A stretch of 64,000 nt of DNA from Bacillota bacterium (lineage in GTDB: Bacteria > Bacillota > Clostridia > Acetivibrionales > DSM-1351): assembly GCA_023460955.1 (NCBI GenBank), contig JAEWOH010000060.1, forward strand, positions 11,331-75,330. Reading direction: 5' to 3'. Of this stretch, positions 8,592 to 17,571 are shown piece after piece. The notes under the pieces were generated by a model. That model searched no databases. It worked only from the letters and a program-made list of their open reading frames with translations, and was not told the DNA's origin. Position 1 is the stretch's first letter; the number at the start of each line of letters is the position of its first letter. Position numbers and translations under genes: made by a program.

Positions 8592-10286
8592 ATGAAGATA
8601 AAAACTATATTAGTTGCTGCATTTACCTCAGTACTTTTGCTTTTTTCAGCAATTATTTTTTTTCTTGTCAATTTCAGTGTGTCTTCAATAATAGTAGAGA
8701 ATTACCAAACCAATATTGAAAAAAGTGCGAAATTATCTCTTGCTTTTTTCAATGAAAGCTTTAAAGGGGATTGGGCGCTTACTGATGGAGTATTATATAA
8801 GGGGAACGTAAAAATTGAGGACTCCACGGAATTTGTTGATACCATCCAGAAAGAAAGCGGTTATCTTGCAACAATTTTCAGGAATGATACCAGAGTCTCA
8901 ACAAATGTTCTTTTGGACAACGGAGATAGAGCTATAGGTACAAAAGCTTCCACAGAAGTGATCAGTACTGTTCTTACCGAAGGAAAGGATTTCCACGGTG
9001 AAACCCTTGTTGCCGGTAAGAAAGTTTTTACTTACTATACACCTTTAAAGGATAATAACGGCCAGATCGTTGGAATGTGGTTTATTGGTGTCGAAAAAAC
9101 AGTGGTAGATCAGCAGATATTCAATACCGTAAGAACCATCGGAATCATAATTGTGTGTTCTCTTATTTTAGGTGCGGCACTGGCATATTTTATTGGCAAT
9201 TCCTTTAAAAAGATAATAGGAAAAATAAATGTCCAGCTAAACAAGTTTGCTGAAGGAGATTTCAGTCATAAGCTGGACCAAAGGGTTACACGCTCAAAGA
9301 GTGAACTCGGCGAGATATCCAGGTCGGCAAACTCTGTACAGCAGGCTGTTCAAGGCATAATTCAATCAGTAATAGAAAAATCCCAAAACATACATGCAGC
9401 AATGAATTCGGCAGTAGACAGGATATCTGATCTAAATGCCAATATTGAGGATGTCTCTGCTACCACAGAGCAGCTTTCTGCAGGAATGCAGCAAACAGCT
9501 GCTACAATGCAGGAAATGAGCGCAACCTCCAGTGAAATTGAGGCAGCTGTTGAAAATATAGCAAAAAAATCTCAGGAAACCTCGTTTGCCGCAAATGATA
9601 TAAGCATCAGGGCTCTTTCACTAAGAAATGCAGCCAGAGATTCAAAGGATTATGCGTATAACATCTATAAAAAAGCCAACACTGAACTTACCCATGCTAT
9701 AGAGCAAAGCAAATCTATTGAACAAATAAAAGTTCTATCAGATACTATTATGCAGATTACCAGTCAAACGAACCTGCTGGCACTCAATGCAGCAATTGAG
9801 GCTTCAAGAGCCGGGGAAGCCGGCTTAGGCTTTTCAGTTGTAGCTGATGAGATAAGAAAGTTGGCAGAGGACTCGAAAAAGGCAGTAGCACAAATACAGG
9901 GTGTTACCCGCGATGTATTCCTTGCAGTGGAAAACCTGGTATCAAGCTCTCAAAACATATTGTCCTTTATCGAGAACACAGTTATAAAAGATTACAGCAG
10001 TCAGGTTGAAGCCGGTGAGCAGTATAGTGCTGACGCTGCACACATAGATGAATTGGTATTGGATTTTAGTTCAACTGCTGAGGAGCTGCTGGTTTCAATA
10101 AGCAATATGAATAAAGCAATCAATGAAGTTACCATTTCTACAAATGAAGCGGCAGAAGGCGCCACTAATATAGCTATTAAGACCTCAGTGATAATGGAAA
10201 AAGGTAATGAAGTAGTCGATGTCTCTTTGAGTTCAAGAGAAGCTTCAGATTATTTAAAGGAATATGTAGCGAAATTCAAGGTATAA
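8592..10286 (+). CDS. Methyl-accepting chemotaxis protein with extracytoplasmic Cache-type sensor
   Basis: A 564-residue transmembrane chemoreceptor. TM1 is at about 8-30. A single Cache-like sensor follows (about 35-180, with GYLATIFRNDTRVSTNV and FTYYTPLKDNNGQIVGMWFIGVEK). TM2 is at about 182-205, then a HAMP domain, then a signalling domain with the canonical tip QTNLLALNAAIEASRAGE and GFSVVADEIRKLAEDS. No CheR/CheB-docking pentapeptide is visible at the C-terminus. The ATG at 8592 is chosen because GGGAGG lies 11 nt upstream; an in-frame ATG at 8493 has no ribosome site and would add an unnatural leader. It diverges from the SLH operon and converges with the FkbH-like gene, 15 bp apart. 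Confidence 0.94.
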   Translation: MKIKTILVAAFTSVLLLFSAIIFFLVNFSVSSIIVENYQTNIEKSAKLSLAFFNESFKGDWALTDGVLYKGNVKIEDSTEFVDTIQKESGYLATIFRNDTRVSTNVLLDNGDRAIGTKASTEVISTVLTEGKDFHGETLVAGKKVFTYYTPLKDNNGQIVGMWFIGVEKTVVDQQIFNTVRTIGIIIVCSLILGAALAYFIGNSFKKIIGKINVQLNKFAEGDFSHKLDQRVTRSKSELGEISRSANSVQQAVQGIIQSVIEKSQNIHAAMNSAVDRISDLNANIEDVSATTEQLSAGMQQTAATMQEMSATSSEIEAAVENIAKKSQETSFAANDISIRALSLRNAARDSKDYAYNIYKKANTELTHAIEQSKSIEQIKVLSDTIMQITSQTNLLALNAAIEASRAGEAGLGFSVVADEIRKLAEDSKKAVAQIQGVTRDVFLAVENLVSSSQNILSFIENTVIKDYSSQVEAGEQYSADAAHIDELVLDFSSTAEELLVSISNMNKAINEVTISTNEAAEGATNIAIKTSVIMEKGNEVVDVSLSSREASDYLKEYVAKFKV

Positions 10287-10301
10287 AAACTTTTTTACTT
10301 T

Positions 10302-12125
10302 TCAAGCTCTTTTCCTGTTAGCAAGTAAAACTGATGGATTCAACCTTTTTATTATTTTATTTATTATAACTCTTTTAGTAGAGGATCTGGTTGAATCAAT
10401 GCCATAGCCCTTTAATATATTGCAGATATCTTCAGCCAGGTAATATAAGACACGCTTAGAATAATGATTTATATTATTGTCATGATAATCATTTTCCGAC
10501 TTGATATATTTACTTGGCTCAACAAAATATAGGCGGTTATTGTTTTTTAAAGCTTCTTTAATAACTTCATTAGCCATCCTATGCAGCTTTGCTCTGTTCT
10601 GGTAGTTTCCCTCGTGCTTGAGCTTAGGTGACTCAAGCTCGCTACCAAGCATAATGATAAGTTTTGCATCTTTTGAAATATGATTTAATATGTAATTAAT
10701 ATTTTCAATTATATCTTTTGCTGAATAAGGCACTTTGTAAAAGTCCTTTGCGAAACGCTCTAATTGCGCCTTATTTAATTTGTAATTGGAATTGAATATT
10801 TCACCGCTTATATAACCGTCCCAATTCAAAGGGTCTGTTATATCTTTATAGTTCTGTCCCAAGGCAACCTTTATGTTCATTGACTTGTGCCTGTATACCC
10901 CGAAATTGAAGTCCGGAACGATTGAAATTATAACTATCTTGTATGACGAATCGTAAATCTTAGTCTTGAAAACGTCTTCTTCATAAAAAGGCATAATTTC
11001 AGAAAGATAGTTTTTATCCGTATCCGAAAGCAGGCTACAGTTTACTATGTTTTGAGTGGCACATTGAATTTCTACCTGGCGATTAAAATCATTCACATAA
11101 TACAATTCAGTATCAATGGCATCAGAACGCAAATATTCCACTACACCCCCTAAGTCACAAGGGCCTTTAACGATAGCTTTTGAAGAAGATATATTACCAA
11201 ATACTGCACTTTCTTTGTCCTCTGTTTCCATACAATTAATCCATCCTGGGCATAAATCGGATTGAAGGCTACCGGATACAGGGCCAAGAATCTCAATTTC
11301 CGGAAAGCCCAGCATGGCATATACATATTGTTCAATACCCATTCCCATAGTTCTACAGGAAAAAAGAAAATGAAGAATTTTATTTTCCTTTACAGCGTAA
11401 AAACCTACAATACCATAGTCGCCGAATTTATCTCGCGCACTGACATATCCTTTTTTTATTTCAAAATCTAATATCAATTCATGAAATTCTTCAGGTGTAG
11501 CTCGCTTTTTTGTAAAATTAAGCTGATTAGTTCTTAACATCAGCTCGTATAATCTGCTTTCTACACTTTCAACATCATTACATATATCTACTTTTATATT
11601 GCTGGCATACAAAAACTCTTCATTTGATGAATAATTGCTTTTTGCAGCATCCTTTTGTTCCAATTGTCTATATTGGGTTAAGCGGCTTAAATTACTGTCA
11701 TTCTTACCTATGAAATCAGCTTTTATAATCAATTCATCTATGCATTCGGGTAAAGATGTCATGATACCGGCACAATAAAACTCAGCTTCTTTAAGATTGG
11801 AAATATTATCATCAATAAAAAGTACATTTTCTGATCTTAAATTCATGCAATCAATTATTTCCCGTATTCTCAAGCCTTTTGGACTCCAGTTCACAGAAGT
11901 AAAAACAAAGTAATCGCTCAACCCTAATTTTTTCAGTTCTGTTTTAACTATACCTTCGTCGTTTTTGGAACAAATAGAGTTGACAATTCCCCTTTTGGAA
12001 AGATGTATGATTAAGTCCTTATTTTTTGTTGGCAGTTCAATGGCTCCCTCACTAATGGTACCCTTCCAAAAACATTCATCCAAATCCCAAATAATGAGCT
12101 TAATCTTTTCATAATTAATATTCAT
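10302..12125 (-). CDS. FkbH-like HAD-IIIC / acyltransferase / SGNH-like three-part protein
   Basis: A 607-residue cytoplasmic protein. Residues 1-150 form a HAD-IIIC phosphatase-like domain (motif I IIWDLDECFWKGT, late motif VLFIDDNISNLKEA). Residues about 170-290 match the GNAT-like part of FkbH proteins (LMLRTNQLNFT...RDKFGDYGIVGFYAV). The last ~230 residues resemble an SGNH/GSCFA-like hydrolase (LIIMLGSELESPK; late HDNNINHYS). FkbH proteins load glyceryl or related acyl groups onto carrier proteins or sugars. No carrier protein or glycosyltransferase neighbours it here, so the acceptor is unknown. The start codon has no clear Shine-Dalgarno sequence. The domain call is good for the first half and tentative for the last third. 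Confidence 0.75.
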   Translation of the reverse strand: MNINYEKIKLIIWDLDECFWKGTISEGAIELPTKNKDLIIHLSKRGIVNSICSKNDEGIVKTELKKLGLSDYFVFTSVNWSPKGLRIREIIDCMNLRSENVLFIDDNISNLKEAEFYCAGIMTSLPECIDELIIKADFIGKNDSNLSRLTQYRQLEQKDAAKSNYSSNEEFLYASNIKVDICNDVESVESRLYELMLRTNQLNFTKKRATPEEFHELILDFEIKKGYVSARDKFGDYGIVGFYAVKENKILHFLFSCRTMGMGIEQYVYAMLGFPEIEILGPVSGSLQSDLCPGWINCMETEDKESAVFGNISSSKAIVKGPCDLGGVVEYLRSDAIDTELYYVNDFNRQVEIQCATQNIVNCSLLSDTDKNYLSEIMPFYEEDVFKTKIYDSSYKIVIISIVPDFNFGVYRHKSMNIKVALGQNYKDITDPLNWDGYISGEIFNSNYKLNKAQLERFAKDFYKVPYSAKDIIENINYILNHISKDAKLIIMLGSELESPKLKHEGNYQNRAKLHRMANEVIKEALKNNNRLYFVEPSKYIKSENDYHDNNINHYSKRVLYYLAEDICNILKGYGIDSTRSSTKRVIINKIIKRLNPSVLLANRKRA

Positions 12126-12326
12126 GTATAAATGAATGTAACAATTGCTAAAAATTGCAGTTACATTTCTCCCCCATTAAATAATAAAAAGTATTAAATT
12201 ATGTTAGAGATTATTATATATTAATTATTATTTGTTAACAATTTATTTCCTTAAATTGCTTTTTATCCCATTTGCTTCACAAGGTAGAATTGGACTGCCA
12301 TAGAAGCATAGTTTTAACGAAATGAA

Positions 12327-12367
12327 GGCTGTACATCATTCTCACTGAAAGGTAATGATGTACAGCC
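12327..12367 (-). terminator. Stem-loop downstream of argS, probable terminator
   Basis: Perfect 14-bp stem GGCTGTACATCATT/AATGATGTACAGCC with a 13-nt loop, about 50 bp after the argS stop. The following T-run is weak (TTCATTT), so termination efficiency is uncertain. The rest of the ~290-bp gap up to the FkbH-like gene is AT-rich without visible coding sequence. Confidence 0.55.
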
Positions 12368-12419
12368 CCATAATTTCATCATAATTTTAGCTTATATATT
12401 AATTAAGTAACAATTACTT

Positions 12420-14114
12420 TTACATTCTTTCCGGTGCACTTATGCTAAGCAGATCCAGCACATTTCTTATAACTATTCTTGTACAGTCCACAAGTACCAG
12501 TCTGGCCTTCATAAGCTCGGTTTCCTCACCCCTGACACGGCAGGCGTTGTAGAAGCTGTGGAACAGGGCTGCTATTTCCTGTACATATCTTGTGAGTCTG
12601 CTTGGTTCTAGAGTTTCAGCAGAAATTCTGACCTCATCCGGCAGCTCGGAAAGTCTTTTTATAAGGTCAATTTCCTCCTGCTTGTCAAGCAGTTCAAGTT
12701 TTGCGGTATTGATATCAGGAATAGTTATTCCTTCACTTTCAAGCAGCTTCAGCATGCTGCAGATTCTAGCATGAGCGTATTGAACGTAGAATACAGGATT
12801 TTCATTTGACTGCTTTACAGCGAGGTCAAGATCAAAATCCAGATGGCTTCCGGAGGCTTTGGTATTAAAGAAGAATCTTACTCCGTCTCTGCCTACTTCT
12901 TCAACCAGATCGGTCAAAGATATTGATTTCCCTGTTCTCTTTGACATTCTTGCGATTTCGCCGTTTCTATATAAACGGACTAATTGGAACAATACAACAT
13001 CAAGGCGGTCAGGATTTATTCCCACTGCAGCCATGGCAGCCTTCATTCTTGCCACATGCCCGTGATGATCAGCTCCCCATAGATTTATAGCCCATTCAAA
13101 GCCTCTGGTTTCAAATTTGTTTCTATGATATGCGATATCTGCAGCAAAGTATGTGGGAATACCGTTGTTTCTTACAAGTACCTCATCCTTGTCACTGCCT
13201 ATGACTGAACCCTTAAGCCAAAGTGCTCCGTCTTTTTCTACAGTGCAGTCATTCTTTCTGAGTAATTCGATTGTCTCAGTCACCTCTCCGCTCTGGTGAA
13301 GTGATTTCTCAGAAAACCATACATCAAAACTGATACCGTAGCTCTCAAGACCTTCTTTAATTCTTTTAATATTCCTTGGAAGAGCAAAGTCTACAAATAT
13401 CTTTTTTCTTTCCTCAGAGGGAACATCAATATATTTGTCTCCATGCTCAGCAATAAAGTCTTTCATATGCTCGGTAATGTCTTCACCGTGGTAGCCGTCT
13501 TCAGGGAACTCGATGGCATCGGCGCCTTTTATAAGCTGTATATATCTCGCTTCGAGAGACACACCAAACTTTTCTATCTGGTTTCCGGCATCGTTTACAT
13601 AGAATTCTCTTGTTACATCGTAGCCCGCGGCACTGAGTACACTTGCTATACAGTCTCCGAGAGCGCCGCCGCGGGCATTACCCATATGCAGCGGACCAGT
13701 TGGGTTTGCACTTACAAACTCAACCATTACTTTCTTACCGTTTCCTATGTTGATACGGCCAAACTGTTCTTTTTCTTCTTTAATAGTCCTTACAGCATCA
13801 TACAGATACCTGGTATCCAGTGTAAAATTAATAAAGCCCGGCCCTGCGCAGGTTACTTCAACAATATAAGTATTTGTAAGGTCCATGTACTTTATAATTG
13901 TTTCAGCTATAAGACGAGGTGCTTTTTTTGCAGACTTGGTTATCTGCATTGCAATATTGGTTGAAAAATCACCATGTCCCTTTTCTCTGGGTATCTCAAT
14001 ATTAATATCGTTAATCTCTATCTCAGGCAACTCTCCTGCTTTGACGGCTTTGTCGACCGAACCCAGCACAGTAGACTTAATTTGCTGGCGTATTTCCTCT
14101 GTTATATTTTTCAT
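12420..14114 (-). CDS. argS: Arginyl-tRNA synthetase
   Basis: A 564-residue class I aminoacyl-tRNA synthetase that attaches arginine to tRNA-Arg. The N-terminal additive domain contains IPREKGHGDFSTNIAMQ. The HIGH-type motif is ANPTGPLHMGNARGG (HMGN at 143-146) and the KMSKS-type motif is ARMSKRTGKSISL. The C-terminal anticodon-binding DALR domain ends the protein (LVLVDCTRIVIRNVLDLLSI). ATG at 14114 is preceded by AGGAG. Its first codons overlap the end of the upstream DUF1934 gene by 38 bp, so the two are probably translationally coupled. The same pairing (ywiB-argS) is known in B. subtilis. Confidence 0.98.
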   Translation of the reverse strand: MKNITEEIRQQIKSTVLGSVDKAVKAGELPEIEINDINIEIPREKGHGDFSTNIAMQITKSAKKAPRLIAETIIKYMDLTNTYIVEVTCAGPGFINFTLDTRYLYDAVRTIKEEKEQFGRINIGNGKKVMVEFVSANPTGPLHMGNARGGALGDCIASVLSAAGYDVTREFYVNDAGNQIEKFGVSLEARYIQLIKGADAIEFPEDGYHGEDITEHMKDFIAEHGDKYIDVPSEERKKIFVDFALPRNIKRIKEGLESYGISFDVWFSEKSLHQSGEVTETIELLRKNDCTVEKDGALWLKGSVIGSDKDEVLVRNNGIPTYFAADIAYHRNKFETRGFEWAINLWGADHHGHVARMKAAMAAVGINPDRLDVVLFQLVRLYRNGEIARMSKRTGKSISLTDLVEEVGRDGVRFFFNTKASGSHLDFDLDLAVKQSNENPVFYVQYAHARICSMLKLLESEGITIPDINTAKLELLDKQEEIDLIKRLSELPDEVRISAETLEPSRLTRYVQEIAALFHSFYNACRVRGEETELMKARLVLVDCTRIVIRNVLDLLSISAPERM

Positions 14115-14544
14115 TTGAAGCTCCTACCTCTCTAATTTGCATATATAAATCATTTCTTCCTGTATCGTGATTATCTATTTCTATGTGATAACCCACACGT
14201 ATTTCTCCGCCTGAATCATCTATGTTGATATCCACATTGTTAGCATACACACCTATTGTAAAAACCCCATACTCGGTTTCGTAAGACGAAATGTGTTTTT
14301 GCCCCTTCTGGAAAACAAATTGCGAATTAACTTTACCGAAACGCATTAATGTTACAACACCATCACCAACCTTTAAGGTGGTTGTGGTGCCGACCATTCC
14401 CGTTACTTCACTTTCCTTATAAGTAATATAATAATTATTACCTTTTTGATAGTACTTTCCTTCAGTGATAAGTTCAAGAGTATTCTGATCATTTTCAAGA
14501 TCGGTTTGCATACCCTTTACATTGATTATCACGTCTTTACTCAT
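14077..14544 (-). CDS. DUF1934 (YwiB-like) beta-barrel protein
   Basis: A 155-residue protein, MSKDVIINVKGMQ onwards, with the pattern of the DUF1934/YwiB family: a small lipocalin-like beta barrel of unknown function (ITEGKYYQKGNNYYITYKESE, TLKVGDGVVTLMRFGK). ATG at 14544 is preceded by AGGAGG at good spacing; a TTG five codons earlier overlaps that ribosome site and is rejected as start. It lies between ddl (46 bp upstream) and argS (overlapping), an arrangement also found in Bacillus as ywiB-argS. Confidence 0.88.
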   Translation of the reverse strand: MSKDVIINVKGMQTDLENDQNTLELITEGKYYQKGNNYYITYKESEVTGMVGTTTTLKVGDGVVTLMRFGKVNSQFVFQKGQKHISSYETEYGVFTIGVYANNVDINIDDSGGEIRVGYHIEIDNHDTGRNDLYMQIREVGASNEKYNRGNTPAN

Positions 14545-14590
14545 CAGTTTCCTCCTCAAATACTACTTCCAATATAATATACAATAATTA

Positions 14591-15775
14591 TCAGGAATTT
14601 GTAAATTCCCTTTTGCTGTCCTCAAACCTTTCATATGCAAGTTCAATTAATTTGTTTATCAATTGGTCATATGGAATACCGCTGGCAGCCCATAATTTCG
14701 GATACATACTGATTTGGGTAAAGCCCGGAAGAGTGTTGATTTCATTAATAAATACCTCACCGGTTTCCTTATGTACAAAGAAATCCACCCTGGATAAGCC
14801 TGCACAGTCAAGGCATTTAAAGGCTCTTACCGCATACTCTCTTATTTTTTGAATGGTCTCGGCAGGAAGATTCTCGGCAGGAATTATTATTTTTGAATCG
14901 TCACCCACCTGATATTTTGCCTCATAATCATAAAAATCATTACAGGGAACTACCTCGCCAACTGTTGAGGCAATAGGGTTATCGTTTCCCAGCACTGCAC
15001 ATTCAATTTCTCTACCGTTTATGAATTCTTCTACAAGAATTCTTCTGTCATTCTTTGCCGCTATATCAAGGGCCCTTTTCAATTCTTCCCGGTTCGAGGC
15101 CTTGTTAACCCCAACAGAAGAACCTGCATTTGAGGGTTTAACAAAACATGGATATGTCAGTCTTCCCTCTACTTCTCTTATAACCTCCTCCGACTGGAAA
15201 TTAACCTGTTTCCTGTTGAACACAAGATAATCCCCCTGAGGAAGTCCTTCTTTCTCAAATATTATTTTAGTATAGGCTTTATCCATACCTACGGCAGATC
15301 CAAGAACGCCACAGCCTACATAGGGTATGCCCGCCAGTTCAAATAAACCTTGAATGGTACCGTCTTCACCGTTGCAGCCATGCAAAACCGGGAAAACAAC
15401 ATCGATAGGTTTTCTTGAGTCTTCCCCCAATATGCCTCTGGCCGTATTACTTGTAGTCATAACCCCGCCTGTCTGAGCAGCACCGCTAACAGAACTGCTA
15501 TCAGCAGCTGAGTGTTCAGCTTCAGCTGCCGGAGTCATTGTTATACAATTTTGGTTCTGATTTGCGGTCAGTGAAAGCTTCTCCCATTCGCCGCTTCCGA
15601 TTTTATCGGCAGGACCTTCGTAATTCAGCCATTGCCCTTCCTTGGTAATACCTATCATAACTACTTCGTATTTTGATTTATCTATGTTTTCAATTACTGA
15701 TTGAGCAGATACTCTTGACACCTCATGCTCGGAGGATTGTCCTCCAAATATTACAGCTACTCTTTTCTTTGCCAT
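14591..15775 (-). CDS. ddl: D-alanine--D-alanine ligase
   Basis: A 394-residue ATP-grasp ligase making D-Ala-D-Ala for peptidoglycan. Motifs: VAVIFGGQSSEHEVS at the N-terminus, VFPVLHGCNGEDGTIQG, YPCFVKPSNAGSSVGV, the FYDYEAKY omega loop with a tyrosine typical of D-Ala (not D-lactate) specificity, and FINEINTLPGFT. A serine/alanine/threonine-rich insertion (about residues 82-112) sits between the first beta-alpha unit and the VFPVLHG motif and makes this protein longer than many Ddl enzymes. ATG at 15775 has AGGAGG upstream. It heads the ddl-DUF1934-argS unit. Confidence 0.95.
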   Translation of the reverse strand: MAKKRVAVIFGGQSSEHEVSRVSAQSVIENIDKSKYEVVMIGITKEGQWLNYEGPADKIGSGEWEKLSLTANQNQNCITMTPAAEAEHSAADSSSVSGAAQTGGVMTTSNTARGILGEDSRKPIDVVFPVLHGCNGEDGTIQGLFELAGIPYVGCGVLGSAVGMDKAYTKIIFEKEGLPQGDYLVFNRKQVNFQSEEVIREVEGRLTYPCFVKPSNAGSSVGVNKASNREELKRALDIAAKNDRRILVEEFINGREIECAVLGNDNPIASTVGEVVPCNDFYDYEAKYQVGDDSKIIIPAENLPAETIQKIREYAVRAFKCLDCAGLSRVDFFVHKETGEVFINEINTLPGFTQISMYPKLWAASGIPYDQLINKLIELAYERFEDSKREFTNS

Positions 15776-15920
15776 AATTACCTCCTGACTTCACATGCAC
15801 GAAACCATCAGGGCTTCGATTATCATAATAATTCTGCCAGTTTTTGCAGATATCATTTAAATTATATTTTACATTTTACTATTTAAGTACCAATAATACA
15901 AGAAAATAAGGCAACGTGAC

Positions 15921-15966
15921 AAAAGAGCCGTAACTTATCCTCTCGGATAAATTAAACGGCTCTTTT
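15921..15966 (-). terminator. Terminator after the ferritin-like gene
   Basis: Stem AAAAGAGCCGT/ACGGCTCTTTT with an inner stem TTATCC/GGATAA. It is followed by a short T-run on the minus strand and lies about 55 bp after the stop of the ferritin-like gene. The ddl promoter must lie between it and 15775. Confidence 0.8.
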
Positions 15967-16020
15967 GCGATAAATCCCTACACTTTTTTCTCTATTTAAA
16001 TTCCATCAGGGAGATTGGCG

Positions 16021-16527
16021 TTATTTAAACAAAATACCTGCCACATCGCTCCAGGTCTGTTTCAAAAGCTTTTCATACCTAACTCTGAACATTGTTTCAT
16101 GCTTCTTTTCCCAATCGGCCAGTTCAAGAAGAAACCTCTTAGCTTCATCGTCCTCGACCTGTTGGGCAGCGTTAAAATAAAATACGGCAAATTCACTTTC
16201 CATTAAATATGCCAGTCTGATAATTGATAAGTCTGAAATGGCACTATCATCAGCAATAAGCTCCGAATTGTCAGCTATAATAGAAACATTTCTTTCTCTT
16301 GATGTATCATCTACAACCCAGGATAATTCAATTGGGGGTGGAGTCACTTTTAGAATGTCGTATATACTGCTTAAAACTGCGTAGTGAGTCTTTTCCATTT
16401 CAGCTAACTCTTCAAAAAGTTTTTTATGCTCAGGAGACTTAACTCTTTCCAGATTATAGCTGTAAAACTCTTCAGCGTCGTTTTCCATTCTCATAGCATA
16501 TTCGATTATCTGCTTTACTTTGCTCAT
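16021..16527 (-). CDS. Ferritin-like / rubrerythrin-type diiron protein
   Basis: A 169-residue four-helix protein starting MSKVKQIIEYAMRMENDAEEFY. Two helix pairs hold carboxylate-histidine motifs of the E...ExxH type (AEEFYSYN with ELAEMEKTHYAVL; MESEFAVFYFNAAQQ with ELADWEKKHETMF), as expected for a diiron site. Such proteins serve peroxide reduction or iron handling in anaerobes. No rubredoxin domain is fused. The start at 16527 has GGAGAAGG upstream; a longer in-frame reading from 16605 lacks a site. It is transcribed alone, between terminators on both sides. Confidence 0.8.
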   Translation of the reverse strand: MSKVKQIIEYAMRMENDAEEFYSYNLERVKSPEHKKLFEELAEMEKTHYAVLSSIYDILKVTPPPIELSWVVDDTSRERNVSIIADNSELIADDSAISDLSIIRLAYLMESEFAVFYFNAAQQVEDDEAKRFLLELADWEKKHETMFRVRYEKLLKQTWSDVAGILFK

Positions 16528-16618
16528 ATTTCCTTCTCCTTCGGTATTTTTAGTTCGTTCTAAAGGCCTGCTATTTATATACCCTCCATCTGATACTTTA
16601 AACACTTAAGGATGTAAA

Positions 16619-16663
16619 AAAATGAGCTGCAGTCCGGAAATTCGCCGGAAAACAACTCATTTT
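16619..16663 (-). terminator. Terminator after spoIIQ
   Basis: Long stem AAAATGAGTTG/CAGCTCATTTT (one G-U) with an inner CCGG/CCGG pairing, followed by a seven-T run on the minus strand. It lies about 40 bp after the spoIIQ-like stop. Confidence 0.88.
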
Positions 16664-16704
16664 CTCACTATTTATTTAATCCTTTAAGAATGATTCATTT
16701 ATGG

Positions 16705-17499
16705 CTATTTAGCGCTGTTTGTAGTTGTAGAGGCTTTCAAATACGGTGCTGGGTCTACTGATTTTCCATTCTTTAGAACTTCAAAATGCAGATGTGCACC
16801 ATCTTCACATTCGCTTTGAATAGGGTCCCCTACAAGGCCTATTATTTCATTTGCCTTAACTTTCAGTCCGCAGCTTATATCCTCAAGACCCTGTTTTGAA
16901 AGACCTGCGTATCTGGTCTTTAAACCGCTGGTTCCATGAGTAATTTCCACGGTTATACCGTTTGAATTATCTTCGACAAGCGATACGGTACCGTCAGCAA
17001 CAGCTCTTACCTTTGTAAGCTTGTCTACTTTAAAGTCAAGTCCTGAATGAGCTCTTATGTCTCCCATTGTCTTTGACTCTGAGAAAGTATTTACATCTCT
17101 GGTGTAATCCTTCATTATTGACCCGTCAACCGGACGGCTGAATGAAATGGCCGCTTTTGAAGGAGCTGCCTTGGCCTTTGATGGTGTTGAACTCTTGGCA
17201 GGTTCTTTAGCTGTGTTTGAAGCAGGGGCTTGATTGGCTACACTTTTATCAGAAGAACCAGCAACTGCTTTTGCCTGATCTTCCTGAATACCCTGATTAG
17301 CATTGGCATCACCAGGGATTATTTTACCTTCACTGTTGATACCGGTATCAGGAGAGTTCATGTTCTGAGTAGTAACAAAAATTGCCGTGGCTGCCACAAT
17401 GATTATACAAACTGCTAAAATAACATAAAATCCTTTATTATTGAAGAATTTTGACAGTTTGTTTTTCCAATTCTTTTCGTCTGGAATAAGTTTCTTCAT
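16705..17499 (-). CDS. spoIIQ: SpoIIQ-like M23 (LytM-type) metallopeptidase, forespore engulfment protein
   Basis: A 264-residue membrane-anchored protein. One transmembrane helix (about 24-44) is followed by an Ala/Ser/Lys-rich linker and a LytM/M23 domain (about 145-252). The zinc-ligand motifs are intact: HSGLD (His151, Asp155) and HLHFEV (His236, His238). In B. subtilis SpoIIQ a ligand histidine is lost, whereas clostridial SpoIIQ proteins keep it, so this one is predicted to be an active endopeptidase. SpoIIQ sits in the forespore membrane and joins SpoIIIAH across the intermembrane space. A SigF-type promoter precedes it, and it follows spoIID as in other spore formers. GGAGG lies upstream of the ATG. 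Confidence 0.88.
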   Translation of the reverse strand: MKKLIPDEKNWKNKLSKFFNNKGFYVILAVCIIIVAATAIFVTTQNMNSPDTGINSEGKIIPGDANANQGIQEDQAKAVAGSSDKSVANQAPASNTAKEPAKSSTPSKAKAAPSKAAISFSRPVDGSIMKDYTRDVNTFSESKTMGDIRAHSGLDFKVDKLTKVRAVADGTVSLVEDNSNGITVEITHGTSGLKTRYAGLSKQGLEDISCGLKVKANEIIGLVGDPIQSECEDGAHLHFEVLKNGKSVDPAPYLKASTTTNSAK

Positions 17500-17523
17500 A
17501 ATATATATTCCACCTCCATTAAA

Positions 17524-17552
17524 TATTGTTTCCTATATTTCCAACAATATAC
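17524..17552 (-). promoter_or_regulatory. SigF-type forespore promoter of spoIIQ
   Basis: Minus strand: GTATA at 17552-17548, a 14-bp spacer, then GGAAACAATA at 17533-17524. This fits the SigF consensus (GTATA ... GGnnAnAnTA) at every defined -10 position. It lies in the 72-bp gap between spoIID and spoIIQ, 24 bp before the start codon. SigF control of spoIIQ is established in B. subtilis. Confidence 0.72.
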
Positions 17553-17571
17553 ATGAAGGTAAAATGATATT

